DNA from: Amylostereum areolatum
Lineage: Eukaryota; Basidiomycota; Agaricomycetes; Russulales; Stereaceae
Reading direction: 5' to 3'
DNA length: 64,000 nucleotides
NCBI GenBank assembly: GCA_012932865.1
Contig: SAXG01000016.1
Coordinates: 682,001-746,000, forward strand
A program made the position numbers and the translations under genes. Shown here in pieces: positions 23,078 to 33,095 of the stretch (its first letter is position 1; each line of letters starts with the position of its first letter). A model generated the notes under the pieces. The model worked only from the letters and a program-made list of their open reading frames with translations, searched no databases and was not told where the DNA came from.

Positions 23078-24911
23078 ATGTCCACCACCCCGAACGCAAC
23101 CAACATCTCCTCTACCAATCAGACCGTCTCACCCAACAATGTCGAACGCATCCGCCTCGTCTGCAACAAAGCACACCACACTCAGCAGGAACGCACCCTC
23201 TGTGGAGACTGCTTCATCGCTCGATCGGCAGCAATCTTCGCAATTAAGTCAGTACCTCCTCCGTCTAGGTCAGGACCAGACGGAAGAACAGGGGGTAAGC
23301 CGATTAGAAGCATACAGAAGAACCCTAACTGAAGCACCCGGATTCCTCACAGGTGCTAATGCAATCCCCGTGGCCCGGAGCGACGGAGGTCCCAACACCC
23401 GATTCCCCGATACTCGAGAATCAAATAGCCCGCATGATAGCCGGAGTAGCGATCGAGCAGGCCAGACAGCGGATCGACGACCTCAGGAGGGAGTCGGCCG
23501 ACATCCAGGGCATCCTGGAGGACCACAACAAGATGCTCGACGAAGAACTCCACCAGCTGGACCTGAGGTACCTGACGCTCTCGACCGAAATGGAGGAACG
23601 AGAGGTCAAGCTCCTTCGACGATTCAGGAAGCTAGTGCAGCGGCTATACTCAACGTCGCAGAACTCCGAAAGTTCCTCACTGAAGTCGGACTCCGAGTCA
23701 ACTGGCTCAACTGGGAAAGACACACCTTCCGTGCCGCCTACGAAGGAGAAATCCTCCGAAGACGAATGGAAACTACCGGAGTTCCCCATATGTCGTCACG
23801 CGAAGGCCCCGACATCGACCTCATCTTCCATGGACATCACATCTCCCCGGGCTATACTATTCGACCCGATCCCATCGCATCCGCCCTCACCAGACCCCCA
23901 TTCCTGCCTAACGCCCCTCCACGACCCGTCACCGCCCCCACGCCACCAGGATCCTTACCCATCCCCGGCATCACCCAGATTAACCCCGTCCAGCCTCCCG
24001 TCGCTAGAAACGGATTACCCGGAGAGCAGTTCAGACAGCCCCTGCCAAGAGAGCTATCCGGACAGCCCATGGCTCCCCCAGAGCCCAGACAACAGACCAG
24101 CGATCCGCGACCAATACCTGGGACATCTCCTCGGCTGCCCACAGTGCCTAGACCGCCAACTCCATTCCCGGTATCTGCTAGCGACACTCCCATGCCATGG
24201 CACGGAGGCCCCCCTGCTTATCCCTCGTTCCTACATTCGCACCCCGACCACGCTCGAGATCCCGTCACCCAGGATCCCCGAGTCACCGCACAGCGACGTA
24301 AACATGATTCTGTCGACCCCGACGGAAGACCGTTCAAGTGGATCAGAGAGTTCAGACTGCCCGATGCATCGGGTGAGGAAGAACTTCAAGGAACTCAAGA
24401 AGATAGTCGATCGGATGATGGAAGACCGCGCTCGCCGGAGACAGGAACTCAACCTAACGGACGAGTCGGACAGTTCAGCGGACAAATCGGACAGCTCGGC
24501 GGACAAATCGGAGAAGGACGACAGGACGAAGGAAGTAGCCGAGAATCCCTCGGACCCATTGAACGACGAACCAACCACGTGGACGCAAGAGAAGTGGGAC
24601 GCGATTCCCTCGAAGCCGCGGAAACGCTGCTGGAAATGCGGCAAGCGAGGCCATCTCCGCCGAGATTGTCCCCGTCGCAAGGGCGCTCCCCCTCACTTCC
24701 CCCGATCTCGGTCCTGCTATCCCCTCCGACCACAGACTCCTCTTCCTCACCCTCGCCCGGACCGTCCGGATATCAGTTACGGTCCAGGAACACTGATGTC
24801 CCACCCCCACCTCCGACGTACCGACGCTACCGCCCGCGCCCACAGGCAGCTTCTGGGATTCCTCACGCGACGCGAGAGCCTGACGCACGAAGCCGCCCAG
24901 CACGCCACTGA
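23078..24911 (+). CDS. Post-pol ORF A of the chromovirus (spliced, 591 aa)
   Basis: Model 23078..23294 joined to 23353..24911. The ATG at 23078 is the first after pol, in a weak context (C at -3). Exon 1 contains a Cys/His cluster (CNKAHHTQQERTLCGDC). Splicing out the 58-nt intron places exon 1 in the frame that stays open to 24911. In the middle, residues ~170-250, the sequence looks well folded (AELRKFLTEVGLRVNWLNWE, then SREGPDIDLIFHGHHISPGY); the rest is Pro/Gly/Arg-rich. If the intron is retained, the ATG at 23139 gives a 590-aa variant in the same long frame. No family recognised. It overlaps ORF B in another frame for 1,559 nt. Confidence 0.55.
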
Positions 24912-25071
24912 GCAGTGGCTGTACTGGGAGGACGCAATGCTCCGCACTCAACAAGAACCACCCTCGCGCTTCAATCACTCCTGGCGCGTCGACGATCTCT
25001 TCTGGAAGGAGACAGATTGGGACTTGCAGGAAGCGGAGGAGTCGAAGGATCACTGGCCGGAGCCTTGGTAA
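23139..25071 (+). CDS. Post-pol ORF B of the chromovirus (spliced, 624 aa; coiled coil and zinc knuckle)
   Basis: Model 23139..23294 joined to 23353..25071. The ATG at 23139 is in a stronger context (A at -3) than the upstream one. After the intron a helical, coiled-coil-like segment follows (residues ~70-145, e.g. IEQARQRIDDLRRESADIQG), then Ser/Pro-rich linker, a second helical part (KNFKELKKIVDRMMEDRARR) and a CCHC knuckle CWKCGKRGHLRRDC like that of Gag. The C-terminal 60 aa are acidic and Trp-rich (SWRVDDLFWKETDWDLQEAE). Likely RNA-binding, perhaps a second nucleocapsid-like protein; function is inference. High GC at third positions in the helical parts supports coding. Confidence 0.65.
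23295..23352 (+). other. 58-nt intron in the post-pol region
   Basis: GTAAGC donor, branch-like CTAAC at 23325-23329 and CACAG acceptor. It contains no stop in the 23139 frame, so retained and spliced RNAs both encode long proteins. Removing 58 nt (not a multiple of 3) joins the 23078 start to ORF A and the 23139 start to ORF B. Confidence 0.7.
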
Positions 25072-25096
25072 GCGCACGGACGAACTTTTACCCATC

Positions 25097-25333
25097 ATGT
25101 GCACTCGGACTTTCTCCATCATCATCATCATCATCATCATCATTGTCGTCACGCTTTCACGACTCATCGTTACGATACTCTTCGGACTGATCACGGACTG
25201 CGCCCTCACTCGTACGCATATTTTCCTCGGACTTCTCTACTGTACCGGTTCCTATCGCTATGAGGAAGGCGAAACGCTTGGTATTCTCTACGCGACGCGC
25301 TGGCCGCGCCGTTTACTTACGACTCAGTTTTGA
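25097..25333 (+). CDS. Small hydrophobic ORF (78 aa), doubtful
   Basis: ATG at 25097, directly after ORF B. An (ATC)n microsatellite encodes a run of nine Ile, followed by VVTLSRLIVTILFGLITD and another hydrophobic patch, so one or two membrane segments are possible. The repeat alone could create this by chance. Confidence 0.25.
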   Translation: MCTRTFSIIIIIIIIIVVTLSRLIVTILFGLITDCALTRTHIFLGLLYCTGSYRYEEGETLGILYATRWPRRLLTTQF

Positions 25334-25413
25334 TTATGTACAAATCATCGCTTACGATTGCTGGCAATGATTACATCATTGCCCCTCCGCATCGTAAGGA
25401 TAAAAGGGAAAGC

Positions 25414-25420
25414 TATAAAG
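25414..25420 (+). promoter_or_regulatory. TATA-like box before the 128-aa ORF
   Basis: TATAAAG, 60 nt before the ATG at 25481, which is the first ATG after it. Confidence 0.35.
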
Positions 25421-25480
25421 ACCACAACACCCTCAGACATCGTCTAAACAAACCCACTCGCACCACCCACACCAACCGAT

Positions 25481-25867
25481 ATGTCTTCCACCCTCGCCCC
25501 CTCATCGCGCAACCTCTCCACCACCGACTCCTCTCCTCACACCACTCCTCCTCCCTCGCCCGTCCCTTCGCGCACTCCCACGCCCGACCCACGCGACGAC
25601 GAACTCCTTCGTCATCTCAAGCGAGTCACGGAGCTCCTAAGCCGTCCGGACGTCGCTCGCGCCCTGAAGAAGCCGAGAAGCCTCGACGAAGAAGCACTGC
25701 AGGAATCGAAGCAGAGGTGCGGCATCAAAGGAGTCTTCAAGAGGCATGGACCCCGGTTCAGAGACCCCGACGACCCCGTCATGACGGCGAGGATAGGGCA
25801 TAGGCTGGGATCTCCCACGATAGACAGAGAAGATATGAAAGTAGTAGAGTCGTGGGTAAAGCGGTAG
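25481..25867 (+). CDS. Chromovirus ORF C, 128 aa, unknown
   Basis: ATG at 25481 preceded by TATAAAG. N-terminal half is Ser/Thr/Pro-rich; the C-terminal half is charged and helical (DDELLRHLKRVTELLSRPDV, later GIKGVFKRHGPRFRDP). No family recognised. Open frame between two other ORFs of the element makes it a plausible gene. Confidence 0.45.
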   Translation: MSSTLAPSSRNLSTTDSSPHTTPPPSPVPSRTPTPDPRDDELLRHLKRVTELLSRPDVARALKKPRSLDEEALQESKQRCGIKGVFKRHGPRFRDPDDPVMTARIGHRLGSPTIDREDMKVVESWVKR

Positions 25868-25900
25868 AATAGAATTCTATCGTTGAGGTCCGGACAAGGA

Positions 25901-25907
25901 TATAAAG
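25901..25907 (+). promoter_or_regulatory. TATA-like box before the membrane ORF
   Basis: TATAAAG, 32 nt before the ATG at 25940, which is again the first ATG downstream. Confidence 0.35.
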
Positions 25908-25939
25908 AGTGAACATCAGAAAGCGACAAACCCAGAAGC

Positions 25940-26311
25940 ATGATGCAATCAGCACAATCACCCGATCTCGCGATCTTCAATACGCCCACTCCACGCTGGC
26001 TCATCGCCGTCATCAGCATCATCGTAGGACTTACGATCCTCACATTCATCGCATCAACAATATTCCTTCTCCAATGGCGGAGAGCGAGCGATCGACAGCA
26101 TGTTCAAGACATCCCACTAGAACCGCTTCGATTCAGGAATCTACGAGACGTAGATTCTAGAGAGGGGGATAGTGTTACAACTTGTCCAAGGTACTTCATT
26201 TCCCATTGTCTTACTGGGAAGGACGTCGCTAAACGACGGATTACGACTGTGCCCCAGCTCGTAACCGTCTCAACGACGCTGCCACAGATCGTCACCGTCT
26301 CGACGGCATAG
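25940..26311 (+). CDS. Chromovirus ORF D, 123 aa, single membrane segment
   Basis: ATG at 25940. Residues ~19-45 are a clear transmembrane helix (WLIAVISIIVGLTILTFIAS, then TIFLLQW) followed by WRRASDR, so a positive cytosolic side is expected. The last 46 codons lie in the 3' LTR. It sits where env is found in retroviruses, but there is no signal peptide, ectodomain or fusion peptide, so it is not an envelope protein by sequence. May be a small membrane-anchoring factor. Confidence 0.45.
   Translation: MMQSAQSPDLAIFNTPTPRWLIAVISIIVGLTILTFIASTIFLLQWRRASDRQHVQDIPLEPLRFRNLRDVDSREGDSVTTCPRYFISHCLTGKDVAKRRITTVPQLVTVSTTLPQIVTVSTA
26161..26172 (+). other. Polypurine tract before the 3' LTR
   Basis: AGAGGGGGATAG directly adjoining the TG of the 3' LTR; primes plus-strand DNA synthesis in Ty3-type elements. 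Confidence 0.8.
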
Positions 26312-26711
26312 CCTCGACGGTGCCACAGATCGTCACCGTCCCAACGGCATAGCCTCGACGGTGCCACAGTTCGTCTCCGTAGATACTTGATACAACCGTC
26401 GCCGAATGTACATATATTTACTCGACCTCCTTTCCTATAAAAGGAGGCTCAACGAGCGAGCTATTCCCCAGCTCGTTCTCTTTGTAAATACAGGACTGTT
26501 CTGAATAAGAACCTCCTCTTAAGCACTAAAGAGAATCCTAAGCATACTAAGTCGATAGGCTCGCCTAAGTCTTCCGCGAAGACTTACTGCTTTATCTATC
26601 GACCTTCACCTTCGTATAAACCGAGACGTCTGGATCACCTGATCCCACCTCTCACGCGTAAGAGTACTGTAGCCTGAGTCGCTTGTCACGTGATAAGGAC
26701 CGTCCTTAACA
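26173..26711 (+). repeat. 3' LTR (539 bp)
   Basis: Same as 16441-16979 apart from two substitutions. Ends 35 bp before the start codon of the HNH gene at 26747, so its promoter could drive or disturb that gene. Confidence 0.95.
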
Positions 26712-26746
26712 ATAGGTTAAGACATAGAACCGGGTAGTAGTACGCG

Positions 26747-28131
26747 ATGCCACAAGAATCAACCAGCGACTCTCTATCTACTATATATGGACACATCCCT
26801 TCAACCCATTCTCGCGATGAAGGGTTCGATATATTTATTTTCTGGCCTTCGGATCCCGCTATACTGGTAGGAGGTACAGTATGGGTCAAATGTCTTATTT
26901 TTTGACCTTCAGGACTGATGATTCTTCCAACTTGAAGGGTTCAATTCAAAGCTACACAACGCTCCCGTCAGCGTGGGGAAATTGAAGAGGTGGATCCGCC
27001 TAATCGACCCTGACTTTGGACAAAAGGGGGTTGATTTCGACATATTTCCTGCGGCGTTGGAACAGATAGCTACCGGGAGTATCTTAGCGTACCCAACCCA
27101 AGGGAATACTACAAGGCTTGCGTTGACCGATACCCTCGAAGTCAACAAGAGTTATTGTTGTGCTATGGTTGGCACAGTAACAGGTATGTTTCGCGATATG
27201 CTCTCAGGCTTCAGGTGATATTACGTTCCTCACACCGCCTCGGTCTAGATGCTGGGGAATATACGGGCCCAATTTGGAGGCCTTGGAAGCCGTGGCAGAA
27301 GCGACAACACTCCTTTGAGTCGTTGAAAGTAACGGAGGAGGCAGATCCTGAATCGGGCGTGAAGCTCGAGTTTGTGCGTCATATTTGCCCTTCAATCTGC
27401 CACAGATTCTCACATCTTGATTGAATACTTAGTATAACATTCCGGAGGAGCTTCAGAACGATGTGCTAGAACGTGACGGCGACAATTGCTTCCTGACCGG
27501 CGAGAGTCCCGCAAGCATCCATTGGATTTTCCCACCGACTTGGGTGCCCAAAGTGAGATACCTATCCGCATCACGTTCAGCTGGAGATTTAGATGTTGAT
27601 GGTTGATCACTTCCAAACACATATGTAGCTTCACGACATCAAACGGCTATGGGACAGCTTTTGCTTGCCCGGCAACGCGGCCATGATGAGCAAGACGGTG
27701 GCGACATCGATGCATGACAATGCCTTCGGCATCGACGTCGATGTGAGTCTGAATCTGTCCTTCTTTCACGCATTTCTGACATCGTACTCGAGGACGGATT
27801 CCGCTTCGTCACGTTCGATCCCCTCCGAGGAAACCTGAGGGAGATGCTCGGCCTCCCCGAATGCCTGGAATTCCTCGGCCAAAGGGACCCGTCCTTGGTC
27901 ACCTTTCTCCGCGAACATTTCCGATGGTGCCTTATGGTGCACTTCTTCGGCGAGAATATCGAAGCAGAATTCAGTCGTGGGCACACAGACGCTTTGAAAG
28001 AGGCCATGAGATTTCACGATGAGGAAGAGTTGAAGGCGCTCAAGCAGAGTAGCCTCTGGGATACGCCCGCTGGAGAGGACATATGGAGTTCTATGTGGGA
28101 GAAGTATGGCCTAAAGGTGAAAGAGGGATGA
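26747..28131 (+). CDS. HNH-type nuclease family protein, intact copy B
   Basis: Exons 26747..26873, 26938..27183, 27249..27373, 27433..27552, 27629..27742, 27793..28131; 356 aa and every junction keeps frame. N-terminal domain: HIPSTHSRDEGFDIFIFWPS and VSVGKLKRWIRLIDP. HNH part in exon 4: ERDGDNCFLTGESPASIHWI followed by FPPTW, with HDNAFGIDVD and DGFRFV downstream, the layout of the PF13391-type HNH domain common in mushrooms. Acidic helical C-terminus. Predicted metal-dependent nuclease; biological role unknown. The retrotransposon insertion lies 35 bp upstream of the ATG, so its original promoter has been displaced by more than 10 kb. Confidence 0.8.
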
Positions 28132-28419
28132 TTTCGGCCAGAGGGAAAAGTCGGTGGCCGGTAGCTCGCACTACCCCACAGCGATTCCTTATTCTTCTCT
28201 GCGAATATATGATTTAGCCTCGCGAATGTATATGTTCAGAGTTACCTTGTGCACAATCGGTTTCTTGGTGCGATGAGCAGACGCTCGGCGATGCATGCCC
28301 GAGTCCACAGACGGCCATATTCCCGTACCAATCATTAGAATAAAGTTGTCCACCCCTAAAGTCCGCGCCTTAGATGTGGCGCCGCGATGATCTGTCCTAG
28401 TTGCACTTACCGACATTGA

Positions 28420-29150
28420 GCGACAAGGTCAAGTGCCTCAAGAGGTATGTGGTCGGCCAGTAGAAGAGAAAAGATGCATAGGCTTGTCATAAGGATCCTC
28501 GCCTTGACATTCAATTCGATTCGATTTGCCACCGCTGTTGTGATCGCCTGACGGAACCTCCAGAACTGTCGGACCATGACATAGTTAAAGAGATTGCAGA
28601 GCCCGAAGCCGGAGGATAAAAGGGCAGTATGAGACGTGGTTACGAACGAACTCCGCGTTACAGCGCCCTCTCGGAAACTTCTGGCGTGCGCGTGACTACT
28701 GTTTGCAGTCGTTGTGGTCGTTGGAGGATGGTCACGGGCCCATTTCTGTACGATAGTAACAATGAGGAGTAAGACCGAAAATGAGGGCATACGTATTGTA
28801 TCCAAGGACTTGAGAAGGAAAACGAAGGGGTTTGGGTGTCGTAAGGTTGAAGGGAAATGTGTGCCTGGAAGCAGAGAGACGATCTCCGGTAAGGAGACAA
28901 TTTTCTCGAGAGGGGCGACAGAGCCTAGGTTTCCGTGGAGGTAGCTTTCTGCAGAAACAGCGGTGAGGATGCACAAGACCAGCCTCACGAATCACGATGA
29001 TCGTCAGAAGATGACTCGAAGGAAAAGGCGGTGGACAAGCGTACGAAGATGATGACCCTCGCCCTTCCGCATCTCAACTAACGCATAGTCATGGTTCTCA
29101 GCCTCGTGGAAGCATATCGACGGCCAGCAAGAATTGCTTGAACTCCGTCG
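28420..29150 (-). pseudogene. Relic of a DUF6535 membrane-protein gene
   Basis: On the minus strand scattered pieces match the intact DUF6535 gene at 58894-61538: CFHEAENHDYALVE, LTAVSAESY after an AGL at an exon border, and IVTIVQKWARD (compare ATIVQQWVRD). The pieces are in different frames with stops between, so the gene is dead. 28132-28419 and 29150-29656 show no other gene; the latter end resembles 1490-1695. Confidence 0.6.
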
Positions 29151-29656
29151 TCTGTCGGTTTCGGTTGAGGGAACCGTCGCCTAGTCATTCTTTTTCTCGA
29201 CGTTGTTTTCAGGAGCTCGGTAAGGGGGTGTGATCAGCAATATGAGTCGTTGCGGTTGGTAACGTTCAACGGCGCGTCTCACCTTTTTCGCGGCTGTGGT
29301 GGATGCCACGAAGATATGGATGACGCTCATCCATGAAGCCGGATTGGCAACTGATGCTGCTGACGAAGACAAAAGTGGAGCTCACCCTAGATTTCTTTGT
29401 CAAGTAAGTTTGCTTATAACTCATTATATATGTAATATGTTACAGATTTTCTCCCTGACGGCGTGAGCGACTGTGGCCACTGGCGCGTGGCGGTCACCCG
29501 GCCTGTGCCAGCGCTGAGCGCTGAGCGAACGACTCCCGCGTCTTGCTCCCGTCCGGCGTCCGCGTCATCTCACGTCCCGATCAAGCGACTGTCCCTTCTC
29601 ACAAACCCCTCAGACGATGCACTGTTTCTGATTCTATCCCGAAGTCTGACAGGCCC

Positions 29657-30963
29657 ATGCCAAAATCGATCTTCTACAAAACCGTACCCCCCCACGGCCA
29701 CGTCCTCTCGAACAGGTCTCGCGAGAACAACTTCGACACCTTCATGTTCTTGCCCGCCACGCCCTTTGCCGAATTGGCTGGAGGTAAGAAGCTGAAGTCC
29801 ACCAACACTCTTCGGCACTCGACTGACTCGTCCATCAGTCATAAACTCAGCTTTGAATGACCCTCAGACCATCACGGTCAAACGAGTGAAGGGATGGCTC
29901 TACTTGTTGTATCCGAGGACTTTTAAGGGTCCATATTTAGAGATTTATCCCGCAAATATCACACATTTCGCTCATGGGCCCTGTGCTGTGGCTGCAAAGA
30001 AAGACTCGGGACCGATGGATTCGGAGAAGGCCCTCTTGCCTGGGGCCTACTGTTGTGCGGTCAAGGGTGCGTACCAGTCTCTCGGCGCATGCATCGACCT
30101 TACACCATCTTTCAGAAGAAAAAAGGCTTAGGACGAAAGTAAGAACTGCCGGTACTGATCTGACCTTTACGGAATTGCACACCTACGGAATGGAACATCA
30201 CGATGAATATGAGGAAGAGATGCATTTCGTATGTCGTCGTCGTTTCTCGTGCCTGGAACATATTAATGCTTCGACACCTTGCTCATAGGATAGTCTCTCC
30301 GAAATTGTCGAGCGAGAGATACGGGAGCGTGACCATAACGCGTGTTTCTTGACTCAAATCGAAGGCGACCTCGACTTTCCGACGAAGGTCCACTGGATAT
30401 TCCCACCATCCTGCGCGGTCGAGGTCAGGATTGTACATTCCGACTCTATTCCCTTATTCTCATACATTTTATCAGGTTGCCATGGATTGCGAGAGCATGG
30501 CTGTGTCCGAAAACACAGCTGTGACGAGCGAGGGCATCGCAAAGCTAATACACGACAACTCGATTGGTATCGATGTCGACGTGAGTCCGCTGCATCTGCT
30601 TTAATTGTACACCTCGCTGAGATTGCACCCAAGGATGGCTTTCGCATGGTTGCGTTCGATTCTCTCCCCCCGAAATAGAGGGAAGACCATCATATCCCCG
30701 AATCCGCACCATTTCTTCGCCAAAATGGTCCGGCGTTTGTCGACTTTCTTCGGCAGCACTTTCTATGGTGCCTCGCGTTGCATTTCCAGGGTGACGAAAT
30801 CGAACGTGAAGTCACCCCTCTAGACACGAGAGACTTTAAGAGGATAGCAGACAAATACGAGGAAATTGGAAGGGTTGAAGGAGGAGCCCGCCTGGCAAAC
30901 ACCCACCGGTATGGAAATCTGGGACCTTATGCTGGCGAGTTATCATGGCGCGAGGCTAGCTAG
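29657..30963 (+). pseudogene. HNH-family gene copy C with in-frame TAG
   Basis: Exon 1 29657..29783, intron to 29850, exon 2 from 29851 (LNDPQTITVKRVKGWLYLLY), then HTYGMEHHDEYEEEMHF, then the HNH exon EIRERDHNACFLTQ with KVHWIFPPSC, then IHDNSIGIDVD. In the last exon, after DGFRMVAFDSLPPK, a TAG at 30676-30678 interrupts; the same frame continues at once with sequence homologous to copy B (FLRQHFLWCLALHFQGDEIE). So a single nonsense codon truncates it by about 95 residues. The third exon is hard to define and may also be damaged. Confidence 0.7.
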
Positions 30964-31694
30964 ACACCTTGCCAGTGACGTGCACGGCGATTCTGCAATG
31001 ACGGCGGCATGATCCCTCGTCCAGAACATTCTCTCCCCACGCGGGCTCCCTGTACGAGTCCACGACCGCGTTTATGACAACACACGGCTCTCCACCTCCC
31101 CGACATTGTGCGCGTCCCAGGAATATCCAGGCGCTGATGACTCTTCTCCCGATTCTGTCCTCGAGGCCTCATGGCATATGCGTACGCCTCCCGTGCCGGC
31201 TCCCAGCTTTCACAGCGACCCGTCGAAGCACCCTCCTTGCACGCGGTTTACGATCTATCTTCTCCCTTCTCGACGTCCACGTCCCATTTCCGCACGCAGC
31301 CCTACACTGAGTCCTTCAGTCCTAACTTCAACATCTCCCCATCTCCTCTCAAAGTCCGGTCCCCAAATCCCCCAAACCAACTCTCCTCTTCCCACGTCCA
31401 GATTTCCACCCTTCTTACTTGCCCATATATTCTCCTCATTCTTCCCACCAGTCCCTATCAGATACGTTCGAAATGCGACCATCTCCCGGGAACCGCAGCC
31501 GCCGGGCCCACTCACGTACGCACGCACGCACGCACGCACCTCTGTTCCTCACCTTGGTCTCTTCCGCTGTACGTATACGTCCCGCATCTTATCTGATACA
31601 GTTACGCTGCGCCAATCAGGGGAACGGGGCGTCGCCAAGCGTCGCCACCACACCGCGACGCCGATCTTCCAGCTGCACGCGCGCGTCATATCTC
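30964..31694. other. No supported gene; short microsatellite
   Basis: Pyrimidine-rich DNA with a (CGCA)n run at about 31515-31538 and an exact TTATCTGAT (31589-31597), the complement of ATCAGATAA. Open frames here look like composition artefacts. Confidence 0.45.
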
Positions 31695-32436
31695 AGGACC
31701 CCCGAAAATTAGGGGTGATGCCTGATCAGATTTCTCAAAATCTGAGGCTTGACCATAGGATGATTTTGGAAATTTGGCCAGATTTCGTCGGATAAAATCT
31801 GCTTTTTTGCCAAATTTTGGAGTTTTCGTCGGATGTGTGATCAGGCCTCCAAAAGGCCTTTTTTTCGTCGGATTGACACATCAGGCCTCCAAAATGTCAA
31901 ATTTTCTTCGGAGACTGTGTATAAGGCTTCAGAAATGCGAAAGGCTTCTTACATTCAGTATATCAGACCCTCAGATGCTCAGATATCGTACAGTATAGAG
32001 TCCAAATGGTGCCCATGAAGTGCGAAGCCGTGACTCGGTGAAGCTCGGCATGGGTTCCGGCTCCGGGCCGCATTCGGCGGCCGCGGCGGCGCAGCCGCCA
32101 CATGCAACACCCCACGAGGGCTGAATTACGGGCTCATAGTTGGTGCTTTGGTGGACAAACTGTACTTTGATACTCAATCCGCGCTCAAACTAGCCGCAAG
32201 CAATCACCAATCAGGTCATGAGTAGACAGAAAACCTAGGCCAAAAAGCCTATTTTTGGTAGCATCATCGGACAAAAATCAGGCCTCACCCCAGCAGCCCC
32301 TGGGAAAATTGGATAAAAATCAGGCCTTCAATGGCTCCAGCCATTTTCATCGGATAAAAATCAGAAATTTTGGTCCAAAATCCCAAAAATTTCATAGGAT
32401 GGTGATCAGGCATCACCCCTAATTTTCGGGGGTCCT
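31695..32436. mobile_element. Non-autonomous inverted-repeat transposon, 742 bp, 8-bp target duplication
   Basis: 34-bp perfect terminal inverted repeats: 31695-31728 (AGGACCCCCGAAAATTAGGG...) and 32403-32436. Immediately outside both ends is CATATCTC (31687-31694 and 32437-32444), an 8-bp direct repeat. No coding capacity; the interior has repeated ATCGGATAAAAATCAG-type words and a GC-rich patch at 32040-32110. An 8-bp duplication points to the hAT, P or KDZ groups; which one cannot be decided here. Confidence 0.85.
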
Positions 32437-33095
32437 CATATCTCTGGGCAGGGCTTAATTTTCCCTCCCATCCAGTGATCCACTTCGCTCAACCGCTTTC
32501 GCCCTTGAGCTCGAGCTTCCAAGCTCGCGGCTCCTATGCAGACCCCACGCTCCACGCTCCGTTTCATGCCGAAATTTGCCAGAACCATACACGGCCGCTC
32601 CCCTCTTTTTTCTCCTCTTTTCCCCCTTGTTTTTAGGTCGGGCCACGGATCGCGAAGGCGGAGCCGTTATTTCGGAAGACCTTGAAGCTCCTCGAAGACG
32701 TCAATTTTTCTCTCCCCGGCGGCAAGCCTGCGCTCGAGACATGGAGCCGATCGCAATTTCACTTCACAGGCCAACACGACTCGGCCGACAGCATGCGACT
32801 CCGCGACATTTGTGCCCGGGCTCGTTGGTGTCGTAAGTCAGTGTGGGTACCGACGCCCGACTATGGCATGGCGGAACGGTGCCGCACGGCGCGCGAGCTT
32901 CCCTCCTCGCTCGCTCGTCACCTGGCGTACGATTCCACTTCCAAGTCCAACGCGCCCGCCAGGCAGTCTAGCCCAAGACCCGACGCAGAGCTCGCACGCC
33001 CCACGTATTGGTACGTCCGAGTCAACTTTCGCTCCGACGGACGGTTTCGTGCCTGCGCGTCGTACGGGGGGGACTCGGCGTTGGCGTGGCGATCA
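32437..33095. other. No confident gene
   Basis: One plus-strand frame, 32682-33131, reads partly like protein (EDVNFSLPGGKPALETWSRS) but has no start or splice model, and it runs into the dispersed repeat at 33096. May be a relic exon. Confidence 0.3.

Larger units (their letters stand above)
16441..26711 (+). mobile_element. Ty3/Gypsy chromovirus-type LTR retrotransposon with extra post-pol ORFs
   Basis: 10,271 bp. Two 539-bp LTRs (TG...CA) at 16441-16979 and 26173-26711 differ at only two positions that I can see (T16534/C26266 and A16641/G26373), and the element is flanked by the 5-bp duplication ATAGG (16436-16440 and 26712-26716). Order: gag, pol (protease, RT, RNase H, integrase, chromodomain), then 3.1 kb of further ORFs before a polypurine tract and the 3' LTR. 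All main frames are open, so this is a very recent, possibly active insertion. A chromodomain after integrase places it in the chromovirus clade. Confidence 0.95.

Noticed and set aside
24475..25209. Long minus-strand frames under the post-pol region
   Set aside because: Arise from GC-rich third positions and the (ATC)n tract of the plus-strand ORFs; no start context, no recognisable motif.
25940..26311. Envelope glycoprotein of the retrotransposon
   Set aside because: Only one membrane helix, no signal peptide, no cleavage site, no fusion peptide, no Cys-rich ectodomain; kept only as a small membrane ORF.
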